Made by a program: the position numbers and the translations under genes. Positions 1 through 12,247 of a stretch of 64,000 nucleotides of DNA are shown in pieces. The notes below the pieces were generated by a model, which made no database searches, was not told the origin of the DNA, and was given only the letters and a program-made list of their open reading frames with translations. The DNA comes from Acorus gramineus. Its lineage: Eukaryota > Streptophyta > Magnoliopsida > Acorales > Acoraceae. The stretch is taken from positions 6,200,001-6,264,000 of the forward strand of contig CM060849.1 in NCBI GenBank assembly GCA_030737835.1, written 5' to 3'. Position 1 is the stretch's first letter. Each line of letters begins with the position of its first letter.

Positions 1-549
1 TAATTCTGGATAGGCTTCACTAGAACAGCCATAACTTTCACAATCTAGCACTGAATTGTACAATAAAAAATCCATTGGAAAGCCAAGCAAATTATCTACA
101 ACTTTCATGTTTATTCCAAGATCAAATAACCCCTCCCGCTATTCCAAAATGTGAGCTAAACATCAAACAGGGCTGCTGTTAGGATTTTCTCATCCCCAGG
201 GTATAATTGAAAAAATGCCCACAACTTTTGCTTCATGAATCCAGTTGATCTAATTCCATTTTTGTATGAAAGCTAACTCAAAACTGAATATCCCATGACA
301 AAATAAAATTAAAACCTTTTCATATTGGATATTAATAAACTTAAATCTGAATACCAATCGAAACAGCATAATCTCTAAAACGTTATCGAAATTCGATGAA
401 ATTTTTATAGGTAGTACAAAACGGTACCAGAACCCATAATATGCAGTGAGATTTTTAATCAGAGTATTCCAACTCCTGCAAGTAGCTAAAAGCAAAAATT
501 TTAGCGACTCCGATCGAAAAATAAGGCTCCAAATGATACAGGCAAAACA
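1..549 (+). mobile_element. 3' end of a diverged A-family LTR (truncated by window edge)
   Basis: About 365-549 matches, in the same orientation, the 3' terminal part of the long LTR that ends at 12,247: both have a GAATTCGATGAAATTTTTA block, a run reading GTAGTACAAAACGGTACCAG, and an end resembling CAxxCATAACA. The first 360 bases are AT-rich and match only loosely. I take this as the 3' remnant of one more copy of the LTR family found repeatedly between 8.6 and 35.6 kb. The open frames here are not convincing genes. Confidence 0.5.
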
Positions 550-1443
550 CCAAGGGCCCAAATTACCCCATGAGTTAAACAGGCCCACCTTCCCCATCAG
601 GTTGGGCAAATGATATTGCCCGACCAGGTCAAGTCGGACTCCCGCATAGGTCGGTTGTTTTTTTCCTAAGCCGACCAGGGACAGACACATGATATTGTCC
701 AACCAAGGCAAGATGGCAGAATTTAAAATGTCCGACCTGAAGTATGAATTGGCCAAACCATAATACCCGAACTGGAATGCAGGTCGACCATGCAACCACC
801 TCTGTAAAATAACGATTAACCCAGGGAATATTCCCTGACACAGGAAAAGGACTAGATGTCAGAAAATCAGTTGCAATATGGCAATCCCTAGGTGACATGT
901 GTCCAAAGATCCTAGGGGCACGTAGAGATTCCATTTCATGATATACTCATTCCACAAGGCTAAGCTCGGCACGCCCCTTCTCTAGTATAAAAGGAGGACA
1001 TCTCTTCCCCCCTCAAGGTATGCAAGGTGTTCGAATTCTATAGTCACTGACTTGAGCGTCGGAGGGGCGTTAGCTGGCATCACACTGGCGTGAGTTTCAT
1101 GTGTTCGAAGGCCTAAGAAGAAGGAGGATGGTGATTAGAAGGAGCTCGCTTTGGATTGTCGCGAAGAAGAGAAAGCACCAACATCTTCTTGAACCTACAT
1201 CAAAAGCCCGGGTCTACGTTGATCTTGCCCAGGAGTGGAGGACCTGATTTCATCCCCCACAAATTGGCGTCGTCTATGGGACACGAGCAAAAAACCGTTC
1301 CCAACTTCAAAAATCTAGAAGATGGTGATGACTAGAACCCGGTCAACAATTCAAGAGCAAGGTGGACACAACGGCCGTGTGACACCTGAAGATCCACATG
1401 TGCTGCAAGGCCAAGCTGTAGGAGGATCTGCTTCGCAACACCC
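550..1443 (+). mobile_element. Ty3/gypsy LTR end, primer-binding site and gag start (element J)
   Basis: A TATA-like TATAAAAG at 986-993 lies in an LTR-like stretch. It is followed at 1,264-1,281 by TTGGCGTCGTCTATGGGA, which resembles the primer-binding region after the 5' LTR of Tat-type Ty3/gypsy elements. An open frame starts at ATG 1,321 (MVMTRTRSTIQEQGG...) and runs to 1,443, where the LTR of element G interrupts it. I read this as a 5' LTR end plus the first codons of gag. The rest may lie beyond element G after 27,375, but I cannot prove that element H is its continuation. Confidence 0.5.
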
Positions 1444-2213
1444 TATAGATATCCTAATTTTGACCGTCCAAAGAAAAGAAATTTACTTCAAGTAATATTG
1501 GAAACAACCACATTTGGACATTCAATAGAAAACTCCCTCAGAAACCAAAACTGAAAACCCTGAAGTCCAACACTTAGAAATATATATAAGCCTGGACAGG
1601 GGCGGCTACTTGAGAGTAGCCGCCCCATACCAGGCGGCTTGTTTCAACTAGCCACCCCCTGACCGACCCCAAACCGCCTTCCTGGATGGGACATAAAGCA
1701 AGCATAATTGTGGTGGATTGTCCCTTCTAACTGTCCCATCTCAGCTGATTCATCCTTAGTAACCGACCCAAGCCACCGCTTGTCAGAGATGGGACATATG
1801 GCAGGTTATGATGAGGGCGGCTACCTGAGAGTAGCTGCCCCTCACTGGGCGACTAAATACCATTAGCCGCCCCTCACCTAGACACTGTCAGAACAAAAGA
1901 TCTAAGGGGAGGTCAAATCAAGCACCTTATTACCCATTTTGATCTATTGTCCAGTGGACATTCCCACACCCCTTTTTTACTATAAATAGGGGGGCAACCA
2001 ACATCATCCATAATAATCAATACACATTCAATACCCATCAATAACCCCCAACCACCCACATTCCCAACCATCAAGCCACACCACCACCTCAAACCCTTGA
2101 GAGAAAAGTGAGAGAAAAACCCATTTCCTACATCAAATCCACTCTCCAAAACCCAGGTTAAACCTAGCTTAACCTCTGCCAAACACCCAAATCAAACCCT
2201 ACCTAGGTAATCC
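1444..2213 (+). mobile_element. 5' LTR of Ty3/gypsy element G
   Basis: This block of about 770 bp is nearly identical to 26,610-27,375. The downstream copy starts TGTAGATACCC; this one has TATAGATATCC. A TATA box (TATAAATAG) sits at 1,981-1,989. Upstream of it are hairpins: 1,599-1,626 has a perfect 12-bp stem GGGGCGGCTACT with loop TGAG, and weaker versions lie near 1,813-1,840 and 1,854-1,879. With the downstream copy it brackets gag, protease, integrase tail and an antisense PMD gene, so it is most likely the 5' LTR of one long element. The open frame on the opposite strand near 1,913-2,182 occurs in both LTRs and has no recognisable product. Confidence 0.8.
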
Positions 2214-2564
2214 TCTTCTGCTTCTTTTCCAATAAGTTGACTAGAATGCCATCATCCCTCTAGGAAAACTGAGATTTCCCACCCCTCAAGTCTGACCCTC
2301 CTCTACTTTGCATAACAACATTCTTTACTGCTTTAATTCGCACACAGCTGCGCACCCCTTTACTGCTTTAAGCCGCACACAACTGCGCACCCCTTTTATT
2401 GCTTTAAGCCGCACACTGCTGCGCACCCCTTTATTGCTTTAAGCCGCACACTGCTTTGCACCCCTTTACTGCTTTAAGCCACACACAACTGCGCACCCCT
2501 TTATCGCTTTATTTACTGCTTTGATCTGCATTCATTCACACCTAGGCCTTTCTATATTCACATA
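2214..2564 (+). other. Untranslated leader of element G
   Basis: Leader between the 5' LTR and gag. Most of it is a tandem array at 2,323-2,515. I saw no canonical primer-binding site directly after the LTR, so the exact LTR end is uncertain by some tens of bases. Confidence 0.55.
2323..2515. repeat. Tandem repeat, ~36-bp unit, about 5-6 copies
   Basis: Repeated units read like CTTTACTGCTTTAAGCCGCA followed by CACAACTGCGCACCCC, with small differences between copies. The array fills most of the leader upstream of gag in element G. Confidence 0.85.
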
Positions 2565-4332
2565 ATGCAGGCCTATACCCAGGAAAAAATAGTAGAGGAG
2601 AAAGACAACCAGGGAGACCAAACCGCCCAATTCCTCAACCACCTAGAGGAGAGGATGGCTACCCTAGGATACCAGTCGGTCGAGGACATGTTCAATGACC
2701 ACACTGACTATCACTGATAACCAACCTTTGCTAGTATTCCTCTTCCAAAAATCATTGGAAGGAGAAGCACTACAATGGTTCTCCACCCTCCCTGTAAATC
2801 ATTTGTCAAACTTTTCGGCTGTAAGTGAGAAGTTTCTGGGCCGCTACAGTTATCAGAGGATTAGGACCCCCTCTATTTCAGACCTAACCGTAGAAAGTAT
2901 GAGGCCTAGGGAGGAATTTGAACAGTACCTGTCCAGGTGGCGCACCCTCATCCACCGAACTGGCCTGCAACTAACAGAATGTCAAGAAATTGGCATGATG
3001 TTGTAGAGTCTGAGTCCAGAACTCCGTATGAGCCTTTCGTACGGAGACTGTACCACGTACCAGCTTCTCATTGACCGCCACAACAGGATTTCCCGTTGTG
3101 CAGCCCCAGTAGTCCAAACCCAGTCCCCACCTATCAGCCATAGGGTTGGACAACCGCCGAGAAAGGCGCACACCCCCACGGTAGAGGGGATAATCACACA
3201 AGTTTCGGCACTCTACCCGAACGGAGCACGAGTTCCTGATCAAGGGCCAGCTCCGAGACAGTACACACCCGGTTCATCTGGATATGTGCCGCCTCGGCAA
3301 GCCAATCAAAACTTCATTCCTCGATCAGTACCCGCCCCCGTGCCGATACGACAAAACCCAATAGCCCGCAGTCCTTCAGTCCAGAGCCCCGTGATTCAAA
3401 GCCAAGGCCAAACTTGGACTCCCCCTGCTTATTCCGCTCCCCCAAGAGCGCAAAACCTAATCCCTAGGCAGCCTACCCAAAACTCTTATAATGAGGTTAT
3501 GCCTCCCACATCCTATGGCTCGAGATGAATGGGAAAGAGGGATTCCCTCCCACCCCTCCCAGAAACCTTAACCAGGATTTTTAGGGTAATGATGGACACA
3601 AATAGTATCTCCCTTCCTACTGCTAGGCCTTCACTCCCCGGAGCCAGCACGACGCGTTACTGTCAATACCATCAACAGCATGGTCACACCGTAGAACAAT
3701 GCATTGTATTTCAGGACTTTGTTTATGATTTAAATGATGACATGCGCCTTGATTGGGCCATGATCAAAAGCCACCTGAGCCAGGGCAATCCCCAAGCAAA
3801 CAAGCCACTTGGCATATTCATTGACCCTATGTCAAATCACGACCGAGTCCCCACTTTCGGAGCCCGCACTGTTATTATGATCAGAAGGGAGAGACATCCG
3901 TCACCAGAGCCGAGCAGCTCGAAAGACCCCACAGATGGCAGTCTATTCGAAGAATCTGAGGAGGAAGGGCAAGATGAGACTTTCCAGCTGAACCTCGATG
4001 ACCACGACCTCGCCATACTATATGGAGAGGAAGAACAAGTACTCCCTGCCCTTCCTGAAGTCATCAACATAGAGTCCGATGAAAGCGGACTAGACAACCC
4101 GGGAGAAGAAGAAGAGGAGGAACCATTCGAAGAGGTTCCCGAGGGGGCAAGCGAAGGACCCGAGCAAGGGGAGTGTACTTCAGATGATCTGCATCTGGAC
4201 GACAATGGGTCCTCCAAAAGCACTGATACGGTCGACGGCCCCTGCCGTCCAATGACCATCTCCTTCACTGTCAAGGACCTCCCCGACCCAAGACTGCGGG
4301 TATACGCGGACGACTCCAGGCTATCTCGCTAA
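2565..4332 (+). pseudogene. Decayed gag of Tat/Ogre-like Ty3/gypsy element G
   Basis: The frame opens at ATG 2,565 (MQAYTQEKIVEEKDNQG) and is broken near 2,730, where the usual N-terminal gag core seems partly deleted. From 2,695 one frame runs to 4,332, interrupted only by TAG at 3,004 and TGA at 3,526. It shows a gag core (KSLEGEALQWFSTLP; EEFEQYLSRWRTL), a proline- and glutamine-rich linker, and the zinc-knuckle-like motif YCQYHQQHGHTVEQC near 3,660-3,704, which in this lineage replaces a classical CCHC. A very acidic stretch (runs of Glu, 3,950-4,200) follows. Gag would form the cytoplasmic virus-like particle; this copy cannot make it intact. The frame shifts just before the protease region. 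Confidence 0.8.
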
Positions 4333-5522
4333 GCAACATCTTCATTGACCCAGGATCGGGGATGAATATGATGACTTGCTCCACCTACCAAGAAATGCCT
4401 AGACGAGGTCGCCCTTTCGTCCAACCAGTACACTCGTCCATCCAAGCTTTCAACCATTCTGGGAAGACCATCTGTGACCCTGGATTATTTGAGCTGGCCA
4501 TCGGCCCCCTGATTTGCGAGATGGAGTGCTTCGTGGCCGACATTGACACGAGATACCCTCTGATGCTAGGGCGTCCATGGCTCGATAGTATTCAAGCCAT
4601 CTGCTCTCCCCGACACCAATGCCTCTGTTTGCCCTTTCAAGGTCATGTACTGACCATTTGGGGAGAGGCATGCCTCCAGTATGAAAATGAAGACAACTGG
4701 GTACTACACAACATGTTCGCACTAACCTTGCACCCAGGTACCGAACACGGAGGTGACAGCCCACCTGGATCCCCCTACGACAATCAATACCCCTCAGAGG
4801 AGACGGCCGGGACCATGAACTCGGTAAACAACCATGTAGAGCCCCATCCAATCACCCTCCTCCCCCATGAAGTCGCTAGAGCCGGAGCACGCTCTTCACC
4901 CCTCGCAATCACCGCCAAGCTCGGAGGGAGTGAGTTCAAGCATATTCTCATTGTCACGAGAGCAGAAACCAACGTTCTTACATATTCCGCTTACCAGAAA
5001 CTTGAAGGTAGAAACACCAGACTAGAGCCATCGATCGAGTTCATTTACGCCTTCAACAGCACGCGCAAGAACATACGCAGATTGGTCACGCTCCCGCTAA
5101 AGATCGGTCCGGTCTCCACCATCGTCAATTGCATGGTAATGGAAATCCAATCACCCCACCCCCTAATTGTCGGAAGGACGTGGCTTGACAGCATCGAAGC
5201 CGTGTCATCCACCCGGCACCAATGCCTTCGCTTCCCATACCATGGAGAGGTGATGTCCATCTGGGGAGAAGCACGCTTCGACGGGGCACAAGTCCAAAAT
5301 TGGAGCATCTGTGCAATGCGCATCCGGCTAGAGGTGCTTGCATGCTGGAAACCAGACTCCACCGATGGAGACTTGCTGCAACAAGGAAGGCCTCTGAAGA
5401 GGCTGAGGGAGGAAGAATCCGGTAACAGGGAACCACCACCGGATATAAGTTGGCCCACAAAGGCTAGCTCACTCGAAGAAGTGGTTCAAATCCACAAACC
5501 TGGGCTTGATCCGCCCAAGTAA
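4329..5522 (+). pseudogene. Tandemly duplicated retropepsin-like region of element G
   Basis: An open frame of about 397 codons beginning in a -1 overlap with gag. The first retropepsin-like domain (about 4,341-4,720) carries the aspartic-protease signature FIDPGSGMN and the later MLGRPWLDSI. The second (about 4,900-5,330) aligns with it: IVGRTWLDSIEAV against MLGRPWLDSIQAI, then RHQCLRFPYHGEVMSIWGEA against RHQCLCLPFQGHVLTIWGEA. The catalytic Asp-x-Gly motif is absent from the second domain, which reads LIVTRAETNVLTY there. In this lineage the protease lies between gag and RT and matures the polyprotein. The frame ends at a stop at 5,520, and no RT follows. The first domain could be active in principle; the second looks catalytically dead. 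Whether the duplication is typical of the family is unknown to me. Confidence 0.75.
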
Positions 5523-5524
5523 GC

Positions 5525-6000
5525 CTTCACACTTCAACTCCTATATATATTTGTTTCCCTGCTTTTCAAAAAAAAAAAAAAATTCCAAAACAAAATACAA
5601 TGCTAAACAGCTTTCATTTCTAAACCCTGTACATATTTGTTTACATGCTTTCAAAACAACAAAACAAAACAAAAAAAAGATTTGTTTATCAGCTTTCATG
5701 CTTTCAATTCTGTACATATTTGTTTACATGCTTTCAAAACAAAAACAAAACAAAAAGATTTGTTTATCAGCTTCTGCTTTCAACTCCTGCATATATTTGT
5801 TTCCATGCTTTGAAAAAAAAGCAATCCAAAAATGTAGTGCTAAACAGCTTTCATTCCTCATTCATGCACATATTTGTTTGCATGCCTTCAAAACAAAAAC
5901 AAAACAAAACAAAAAAAAGATTTGTTTATCAGCTTTCATGCTTTCCGAATCCCGTACATACTTGTTTACATGCTTTCCTAAAACAAAAACCACAAACCAG
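5525..6000. repeat. A/T-rich degenerate tandem array
   Basis: Irregular units of roughly 75-120 bp share TTTCAACTCCTRYATATATT, TGTTTACATGCTTTCAAAAC, A-rich runs and GATTTGTTTATCAGCTTTCA. At least five partial copies occur. The array lies exactly where RT, RNase H and the integrase core would be expected in a complete element. Open frames over it (rich in Lys, Asn, Phe, Cys) arise from the repeat. Confidence 0.8.
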
Positions 6001-6015
6001 AGAAGGAGATGAAAG

Positions 6016-6294
6016 TTAAGAGCCGCGGACCATGCCCAGGCCTACCAGAGGAGGGTGGCAAGGGCATTCGAAAAGAAGGTAATAGAGAGAAAATTTAAAA
6101 TTGGGGAGCTTGTACTAATGCAAATCATGCTGTCAAGGCAGCCCCACCCCAAAGGCAAGCTGCATCTCACATGGGAGGGACCCTATGTGATCACCCATGC
6201 CTATTCCGGGAATGCCTACCGCTTGGTGGACGCCGAAGGAGTCGAAGTTTCAGGTTCGTGGAATGCACTTTATCTAAAGAAATTCCATGCATAG
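6016..6294 (+). pseudogene. Integrase C-terminal tail fragment of element G
   Basis: The reading frame gives RAADHAQAYQRRVARAFEKK, then FKIGELVLMQIM, WEGPYVITHAYSGNAYRL and a stop after WNALYLKKFHA. This is the C-terminal module of Ty3/gypsy integrases (the KIGDLVL ... WEGPY ... LKK(Y/F) pattern), which binds DNA and ends pol. The catalytic core and everything upstream back to the protease is missing, replaced by a tandem array. The fragment marks where pol once ended, so the element was derived from an autonomous Tat/Ogre-like ancestor by internal loss. The piece is open but has no start of its own. Confidence 0.8.
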
Positions 6295-8392
6295 AAACTC
6301 TCAATACTTGAGAAATATTATTCTTCCTTCCTGTGATTTCCAGTGTCTAAACCAGATAATAGAATTGTAAGACTTTCAAAGATAACTTGTATTTTACTTG
6401 AACTCATAGATTCACCACTCATGCCACCTCCATCACACCAGTATGACTTAGGAACTGGTTTATCTGATAGAAGGAGAAATTGCCTACCCTGTAGACTGGG
6501 ACAATTTTATAAACCCAAAGCATCTCCCCTTATTTTTCACCCCCAGTCATATCAACCCAAAGACAAAATGAGGAATTACCCTGGACCTGGCATATGTCCC
6601 AAAACTATCTCTGGCATTGTATAAACACTTCTAGAGGGGAAGCGGAAAAGAACAGGGGTGAAAAACAGAAGAACCCCCCCCCCCTCAATTCAACAAAAAA
6701 ATCAAGCAATGAGAGGCAACAAAAGAAAAACAACACCCAAACAACGGGTTAAACTCTCTACTTTAGCAGGCATGAATGCTTTTACGCATAGTATATGCTG
6801 AACAAAAGGCTATACTAGTACACATCCAAGCAAATGGATTGTACTCTCCACTCGAAATATGGGTACACGCCCGACGGGCTGTACTCTCCACCCAAATAAA
6901 GAAGTGGTAAAAAGAAGAAAGCCAGAGGGACCTAGGAAGTAAGAACATATGCCAGATTGGGACAATTCTAAAATATTGCCCCAAAGGAAGATATTATTCT
7001 TAGCCCATTCACCCCCACCCTTTTATTTCTTGCTATGGAGTTGGAATTGAACCATGTCTGCTCGGAAAGGCGACATCTCAACCAAAGATAAACCTTTTCT
7101 TTGTTTACAATAGCACACACTCACATGAGTTCACTTAAAAATACTTGCCTATCTAAAGGAAGCTTGCTTGACTTAAATCTTGGTGCATTCATGGATTTCC
7201 CAGCATGTTTAGAATAATATCATCAAGCATTTGAGAACCATGAACTTGAGGAATTGACACCTGAAAGCAACACCTTTCAAATACAATCCTGGTTTGGACA
7301 TGAGTGACCACAAGGACCCTTCTTCAGGGAATTGATGGTATCTTTTACTTTGGAAAATTGAAAACATCGCCCTCCCACATAAAAAACCCTTTGAAAAACT
7401 AAAATACTCCCCTATGTCTTTTACACTTATGCATAAGATTGTATTTTCCTTTTCCAAACATTTAGGCATTCAATTTCCTTAAAATATCACAATTGACTCC
7501 CCATACCAAAGGAAAATTGCCCCTATTACACTCATTTCATGCCCATCCACACACACTTGAGATGAAATTGCCCCACTCTCGCCCATTTGAGGTTCCTTTT
7601 CATTCTCACACTTGGAATCACTTGGACCCCCTTCCTTTTTTTACGACAAGCACTGTTTGTCAAACTCTTTTCCTTGCATTACTTTTCAATTACCTTAGAT
7701 GGGTTGTAGCTCTTGACAATTCGAACAAGAAGGACTCGAAAGTCAGTGCAGGGGCACAACTCGGACAGATTTAACACTTGGTCTGTGGAATGAATGTTTT
7801 TATAGGTTTTGAAGGTTGAACAAACGCTCGCAAGGACATTCAGCAGCAGTAGCAGACAAATGGCAGAATGAAAAAATTGTCCCAGGTCAAGGGCGGCTAA
7901 CCTTGACTAGCCGCCTGCCACCAGACGGCTGAAACCAAGTAGCCGTCGCTAGACAGGTATATTTTACTAGTCTTGGGGCGGCTAAACACGACTAGCCACT
8001 AGCCGCCCCTCACCTGCTACCCCCAACCTGCACTGTTAGTCCCCTCTTAATCAACTCTTCAAATCTCCAATACCTATTAAGAACATTCCTTTCCAAAAAA
8101 CCTGCATACACGCATTTCATACGCATATACATTCATAAAACCTGTATAAAAATGCTTCAAAAACAACTATATTTCAAAATCATGCGTCCATCCACGAATC
8201 AAACCTTAAACCAAACCATTCACCACACACATACACAATCATCAAAATTAAAGTCAAGATGCTTTTCAAAACCAAACACTTATGTCTAAATACATACACC
8301 ATGCATGAACAAGCACAAATTGTCCCTAAAACATAAAAATCATACAAAAAGAAAGTCCCTATATAAGCAAAAGAGAAAAGATAGGTCCACCA
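6295..8392. other. Spacer between pol remnant and antisense gene in element G
   Basis: No convincing gene. It holds a C-run near 6,667, AT-rich sequence, and at 7,892-7,915 and about 7,976-8,010 the same GGCGGCTA...TAGCCGCC hairpin type seen in the LTRs. It is probably the 3' untranslated side of the antisense PMD gene and the post-pol spacer of the element. Confidence 0.5.
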
Positions 8393-8612
8393 AAAGCTCC
8401 AACTCCAATGTCTTGAGCTGTGCATCGTCAAACAAATCACCTAAAGCCAAAAGATAAGAAGAAAAGCATGAATTCCTTGCATATATATACATTTCTTCTA
8501 CCAAAACCAAGACACAAAAACTATACCTCGGAGTGTCGTCATCTCCGGAAGGTTGGACCGAAGGAGGAGCATTTTGGCATGACGGAAGTGGTAGCTAAGG
8601 AGAGGACTGGAC
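8393..8612. repeat. 220-bp direct repeat, copy 1
   Basis: Reading base by base, this block is identical to 12,247-12,466 (offset 3,854). It begins AAAGCTCCAACTCCAATGTC and ends GAGAGGACTGGAC, and its right end touches the TGTCAC terminus of the LTR at 8,613. Copy 2 holds the 3' end of the antisense PMD pseudogene, so this copy is a duplicate of that end. Confidence 0.9.
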
Positions 8613-11600
8613 TGTCACACCCCAGGGCGGCCATCCCCGAGACGTGGCAATATATATAGTATCAGCTATCAAGTACAAGAGGTCAACAATGACTCCAATA
8701 AATAACACACAAGCTAGCAAAGCAATGATAACTGATAACTCAACTGAAAAGGAGGAAGCATAAAATATCAATAAGTCTGTAAACCAAAAATATCATTACA
8801 GACTTAAATATACAATCAATGTCCTGTGAGAGCCAAGTCTAGTCCAAATAAAATACACCCTGTGCCACATGCACGATTTACAATACATAAATAATGACTC
8901 TAGGACTACTGACAGCCTCGCACTCGCCACCCGCCGGACAGAACGCTCCACGCACATAAGACCACGCCATAGGGAAGCTCCAGCTCCACGCCCAACACTG
9001 CCCCTGAAAAGAAACAGTATGCGAGGGGTGAGCTACAAGCTCAGTGAGTGGCTGGAAACCAATCACCAATACAACAGTTCAATACTAAAGCAATTTTCTT
9101 TCAAGGAAAACATGGGTGGAAACCCAATGGATAACAAGGTCACGCGGCGGCGCGACCAACCTCACCCTCACCCTCACTCCCGGAGGATGACTCTTGGGAC
9201 TTTTGGGGAGAGACCATACCGTTGGTCGAAGAGACGCGGAATTACTGGACTACACAACACTACTGGATCATCTACATCGAGATAATTGCCTAAGGATGTC
9301 TCTAAACATCGATATGTAACCGGACCCAACAACTATGGGAACGGACGAAAAACGAATGGGTCACGTGGCGACGTGACTTCACTTCATCCTCACCCTCACC
9401 CCTAAGGGTGACACAGGACTGTTGGAAGAAAACCTTTTGTTCTACACCCTTCGTCATCCGGTAGCCCTCTCCCGAGTAGCCTCTACCTGGTATACTCCCA
9501 TGATCAGTACATCTGTCGAATGCATCGGTAGTACCTACAGGTGGGAGCCCTCTGTCAGGACAGCTTTAACGTCGAGTAGCTTCAACGCGGATCCGAAGAA
9601 GGGGAGAACGATTCCACGCTCACAAAAATCATCCGGTAGCCCTCTCCTGCGTAGCCTCTACCTGTCGGCCTTCCACGATCGATACATCAGCCAGATGCGT
9701 ACCGCGATACGCATCAGTAGCACTTACAAGTGGTGGCACCCAAACAGGATAGCTTCGACGCTGGGGTGTTCGACGCACGACGATGTCGGGAGGAAGCACC
9801 CCACGTTCGCAAAGCGAACCCTATGGGAAAGTCAACTACGCTCGATAATCACATATCGATGATAACGAATACTCTTGGACTCCCACACGAGTGCATCGCT
9901 CAGACGCGAGGGGTTACCTCTGCTCTCACGCAGAAATAAGCCCAAGGCATATAACCCAACAAGCGGTTCATATACGCGCCTAGCATGGGTAGGCCTAACT
10001 TAATGCCAAAGCTACCGGTTTAACAAAACCGATACAACAAATGAATTCTCCTTAATTCCATTCAAGTGCATCACACGGATGCAGGGGCGATTACATCGCT
10101 CGCGCACTAACTAATGAGGTACATCCCGACAGCGGGTCGTACCGATGCCAATTTTAGATAGGCCTAATTAGTTTTAACATGTGCATATATATAATAGGAG
10201 AATCATATCATAGCTATGTGCATGAACCATATGCACAATCATCTAATAATTGACTATAAGGGTAACCCCTAACATGGATTTACATCATAAACAACAAATC
10301 ATACAACATGCATACATGGTATGGCCCACTTAAATATGCATACATGGCCATTAATCATATAAGCACACAAGGCATAACTTAAGCATGCGTTGGATATCAC
10401 CAACTTAAAAGGGAAGGGTCAAGCGCGATCTCGCGCACTAACAGGTGCATGCCAATATTCCAAACGAACCTGAGTCGAGTAGGAAATCGCATCTACTTAC
10501 TCAGTTCGTGCAGAGGGAGAGGGCGAGAGAGAGATCATCATCTCTTGAAGTTGGTCATAGCTTTGCCCCATTAGCATGGGCGCAACAACTACACCACGCC
10601 CTCGAGTCTTATCGCAAGGGAATATTAGGCATGTGCTCGTTATTAACCCAGACTTAATCATGCTGGATATTCCAATTAATATGGTGGGAGTAGTATTACA
10701 ATACTACCTAAGGCATGCCCTATTCTATACATCCATACACATTACAGAAATACATGCCCATACTAGAGGGGCGCATGCGATACAGTCATTCATACATGGA
10801 TACAATACATGCAATATAAGCCTAGCATGCAAGATATCTAACATATTATAGTTTAAGCATGGCCATACTACTTATCTACACAAGTAGTATAGCTAGGGTG
10901 CCCCATCGATGCGCGACGCATGACTACGCGCGTCAAGCGCATCTCGAGGGGTTGGATCAAACCACTCACCGCAACCCGGGACCTCGCGCATCCCATCCGA
11001 CGAGATCTGCAAGGTAAGGGCATCAGAATGGTGAGTAAAATCACATTATAACACTTAGAAATTTACTAGAAATACCAAAGACTTAGACATGCACGCATAC
11101 GGGCTCGCACGCATGCGAGCACGCACGTACGCACGCATGTCCGAGCGCCCCGGCACCTACCCGAGCCCTCGGGCAGCCACACGCATGGCCCCGCACGCGT
11201 ACGCACGCGCATGCACGCGCACACGCTCTCCCGAGCTTGCTGGTGCCTTGCCACGCGCCCAGACGCGCTGCCCTGGGCGCGTGCACGGTTGCGCGCACGA
11301 CCCGCGCTCCAGCCAGAACCCCGCGCGCCGGTGCGCACGCGTATGCACGCGCCTGTGCGCCCGACTACGCCCGCCTACGCCCTTCTGTGCGCGCGCCCAG
11401 CCATTCCTAACCCCTCCCCAACCCTCCTCACACACCCTCACCCATTCACCTAACATGCATGACTCCCCTAAAAGCCCCTACAACCATAAAAATCAAAAAG
11501 AAGGGGAAGAGGACTTACCAAAAGAGGGGAAGGGAAAGGGGGAGATGCGGGGCTCTCGACGCGCCCACGGCCACCTCAACCACCACCACCACTACACCTC

Positions 11601-12247
11601 CTCTTCAGCCTCTCCTCAAGTTTTCTTGGCTGAAAATCAGGGAGGAAAAAGGGCATGAGAGGGAGCTTGAGAGAAGAGAATCAACAACAACGACAACTAC
11701 TTGCACAAACACCTTCTACAAGCACCTCCATTTCCTCCGTCATGAACCCTCTCCTTCTTCTTCTCCACCCAATACACACAAATGAGAGGGAGAGGAGAAA
11801 AGAAAGCCACGGATGGCTTGAGAGGGGAGAGAGAGAGGGAAGTGCACACACACACACACACACACATTTTTGGGGCTTTAAATGGAGGAAAAGGTGTTAG
11901 GTGAGGTTGACTTGTCAACCCTCACCAACACAAACAAACAAAAGAGCTTCATGACTTGGTCAAAATACATAAAATCCCCACTTAGACGTGCACAATCAAA
12001 TCTCACCTCCCAATCCAGTAACGGCCAAACTCGGATGCGATTCGGAACTGCATATTTTTCAAAACGTTACCGGAATTCGATGAAATTTTTATGGGTAGTA
12101 CAAAACGGTACCAGGACCCATAATATGCAGTTAGATTTCCAATTAGAGTACTCCAACTCCCGTAGGTAGCTAAAAGCTAAAATTTTAGCGACTCCGATCG
12201 AAAAAAAAGAAAAAAAAAATAAAGCTCCATATGACACAAGCATAACA
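8613..12247 (+). mobile_element. Long LTR copy A (solo LTR)
   Basis: It starts TGTCACACCCCAGGGCGGCC and ends GACACAAGCATAACA, the termini shared by LTRs B, C, C2, D and E. No internal region, primer-binding site or second LTR is attached, so I call it a solo LTR of about 3.6 kb. Inside, in order: a region near 9,005-9,060 conserved with the other copies, CACCCT repeats (G-quadruplex motif on the opposite strand) near 9,160 and 9,385, a very GC-rich low-complexity core at 11,080-11,400, CCA/CAC microsatellites, and the conserved 3' end with GAATTCGATGAAATTTTTA. Its open frames are low-complexity artefacts. Unlike the other copies it is flanked by a 220-bp direct repeat and not by a 5-bp one. 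Confidence 0.8.

Noticed and set aside
1913..2182. Open frame of 89 codons repeated at 27,080-27,349
   Set aside because: It is conserved only because the two LTRs are near identical, and it overlaps the TATA box region.
5525..6000. CRISPR-like array
   Set aside because: Repeats are irregular, low-complexity and in a plant retrotransposon; no spacer-repeat pattern.
5506..6019. Lys/Asn/Phe/Cys-rich open frames of 168 and 124 codons
   Set aside because: Products of an A/T-rich tandem array in two frames at once; no domain.
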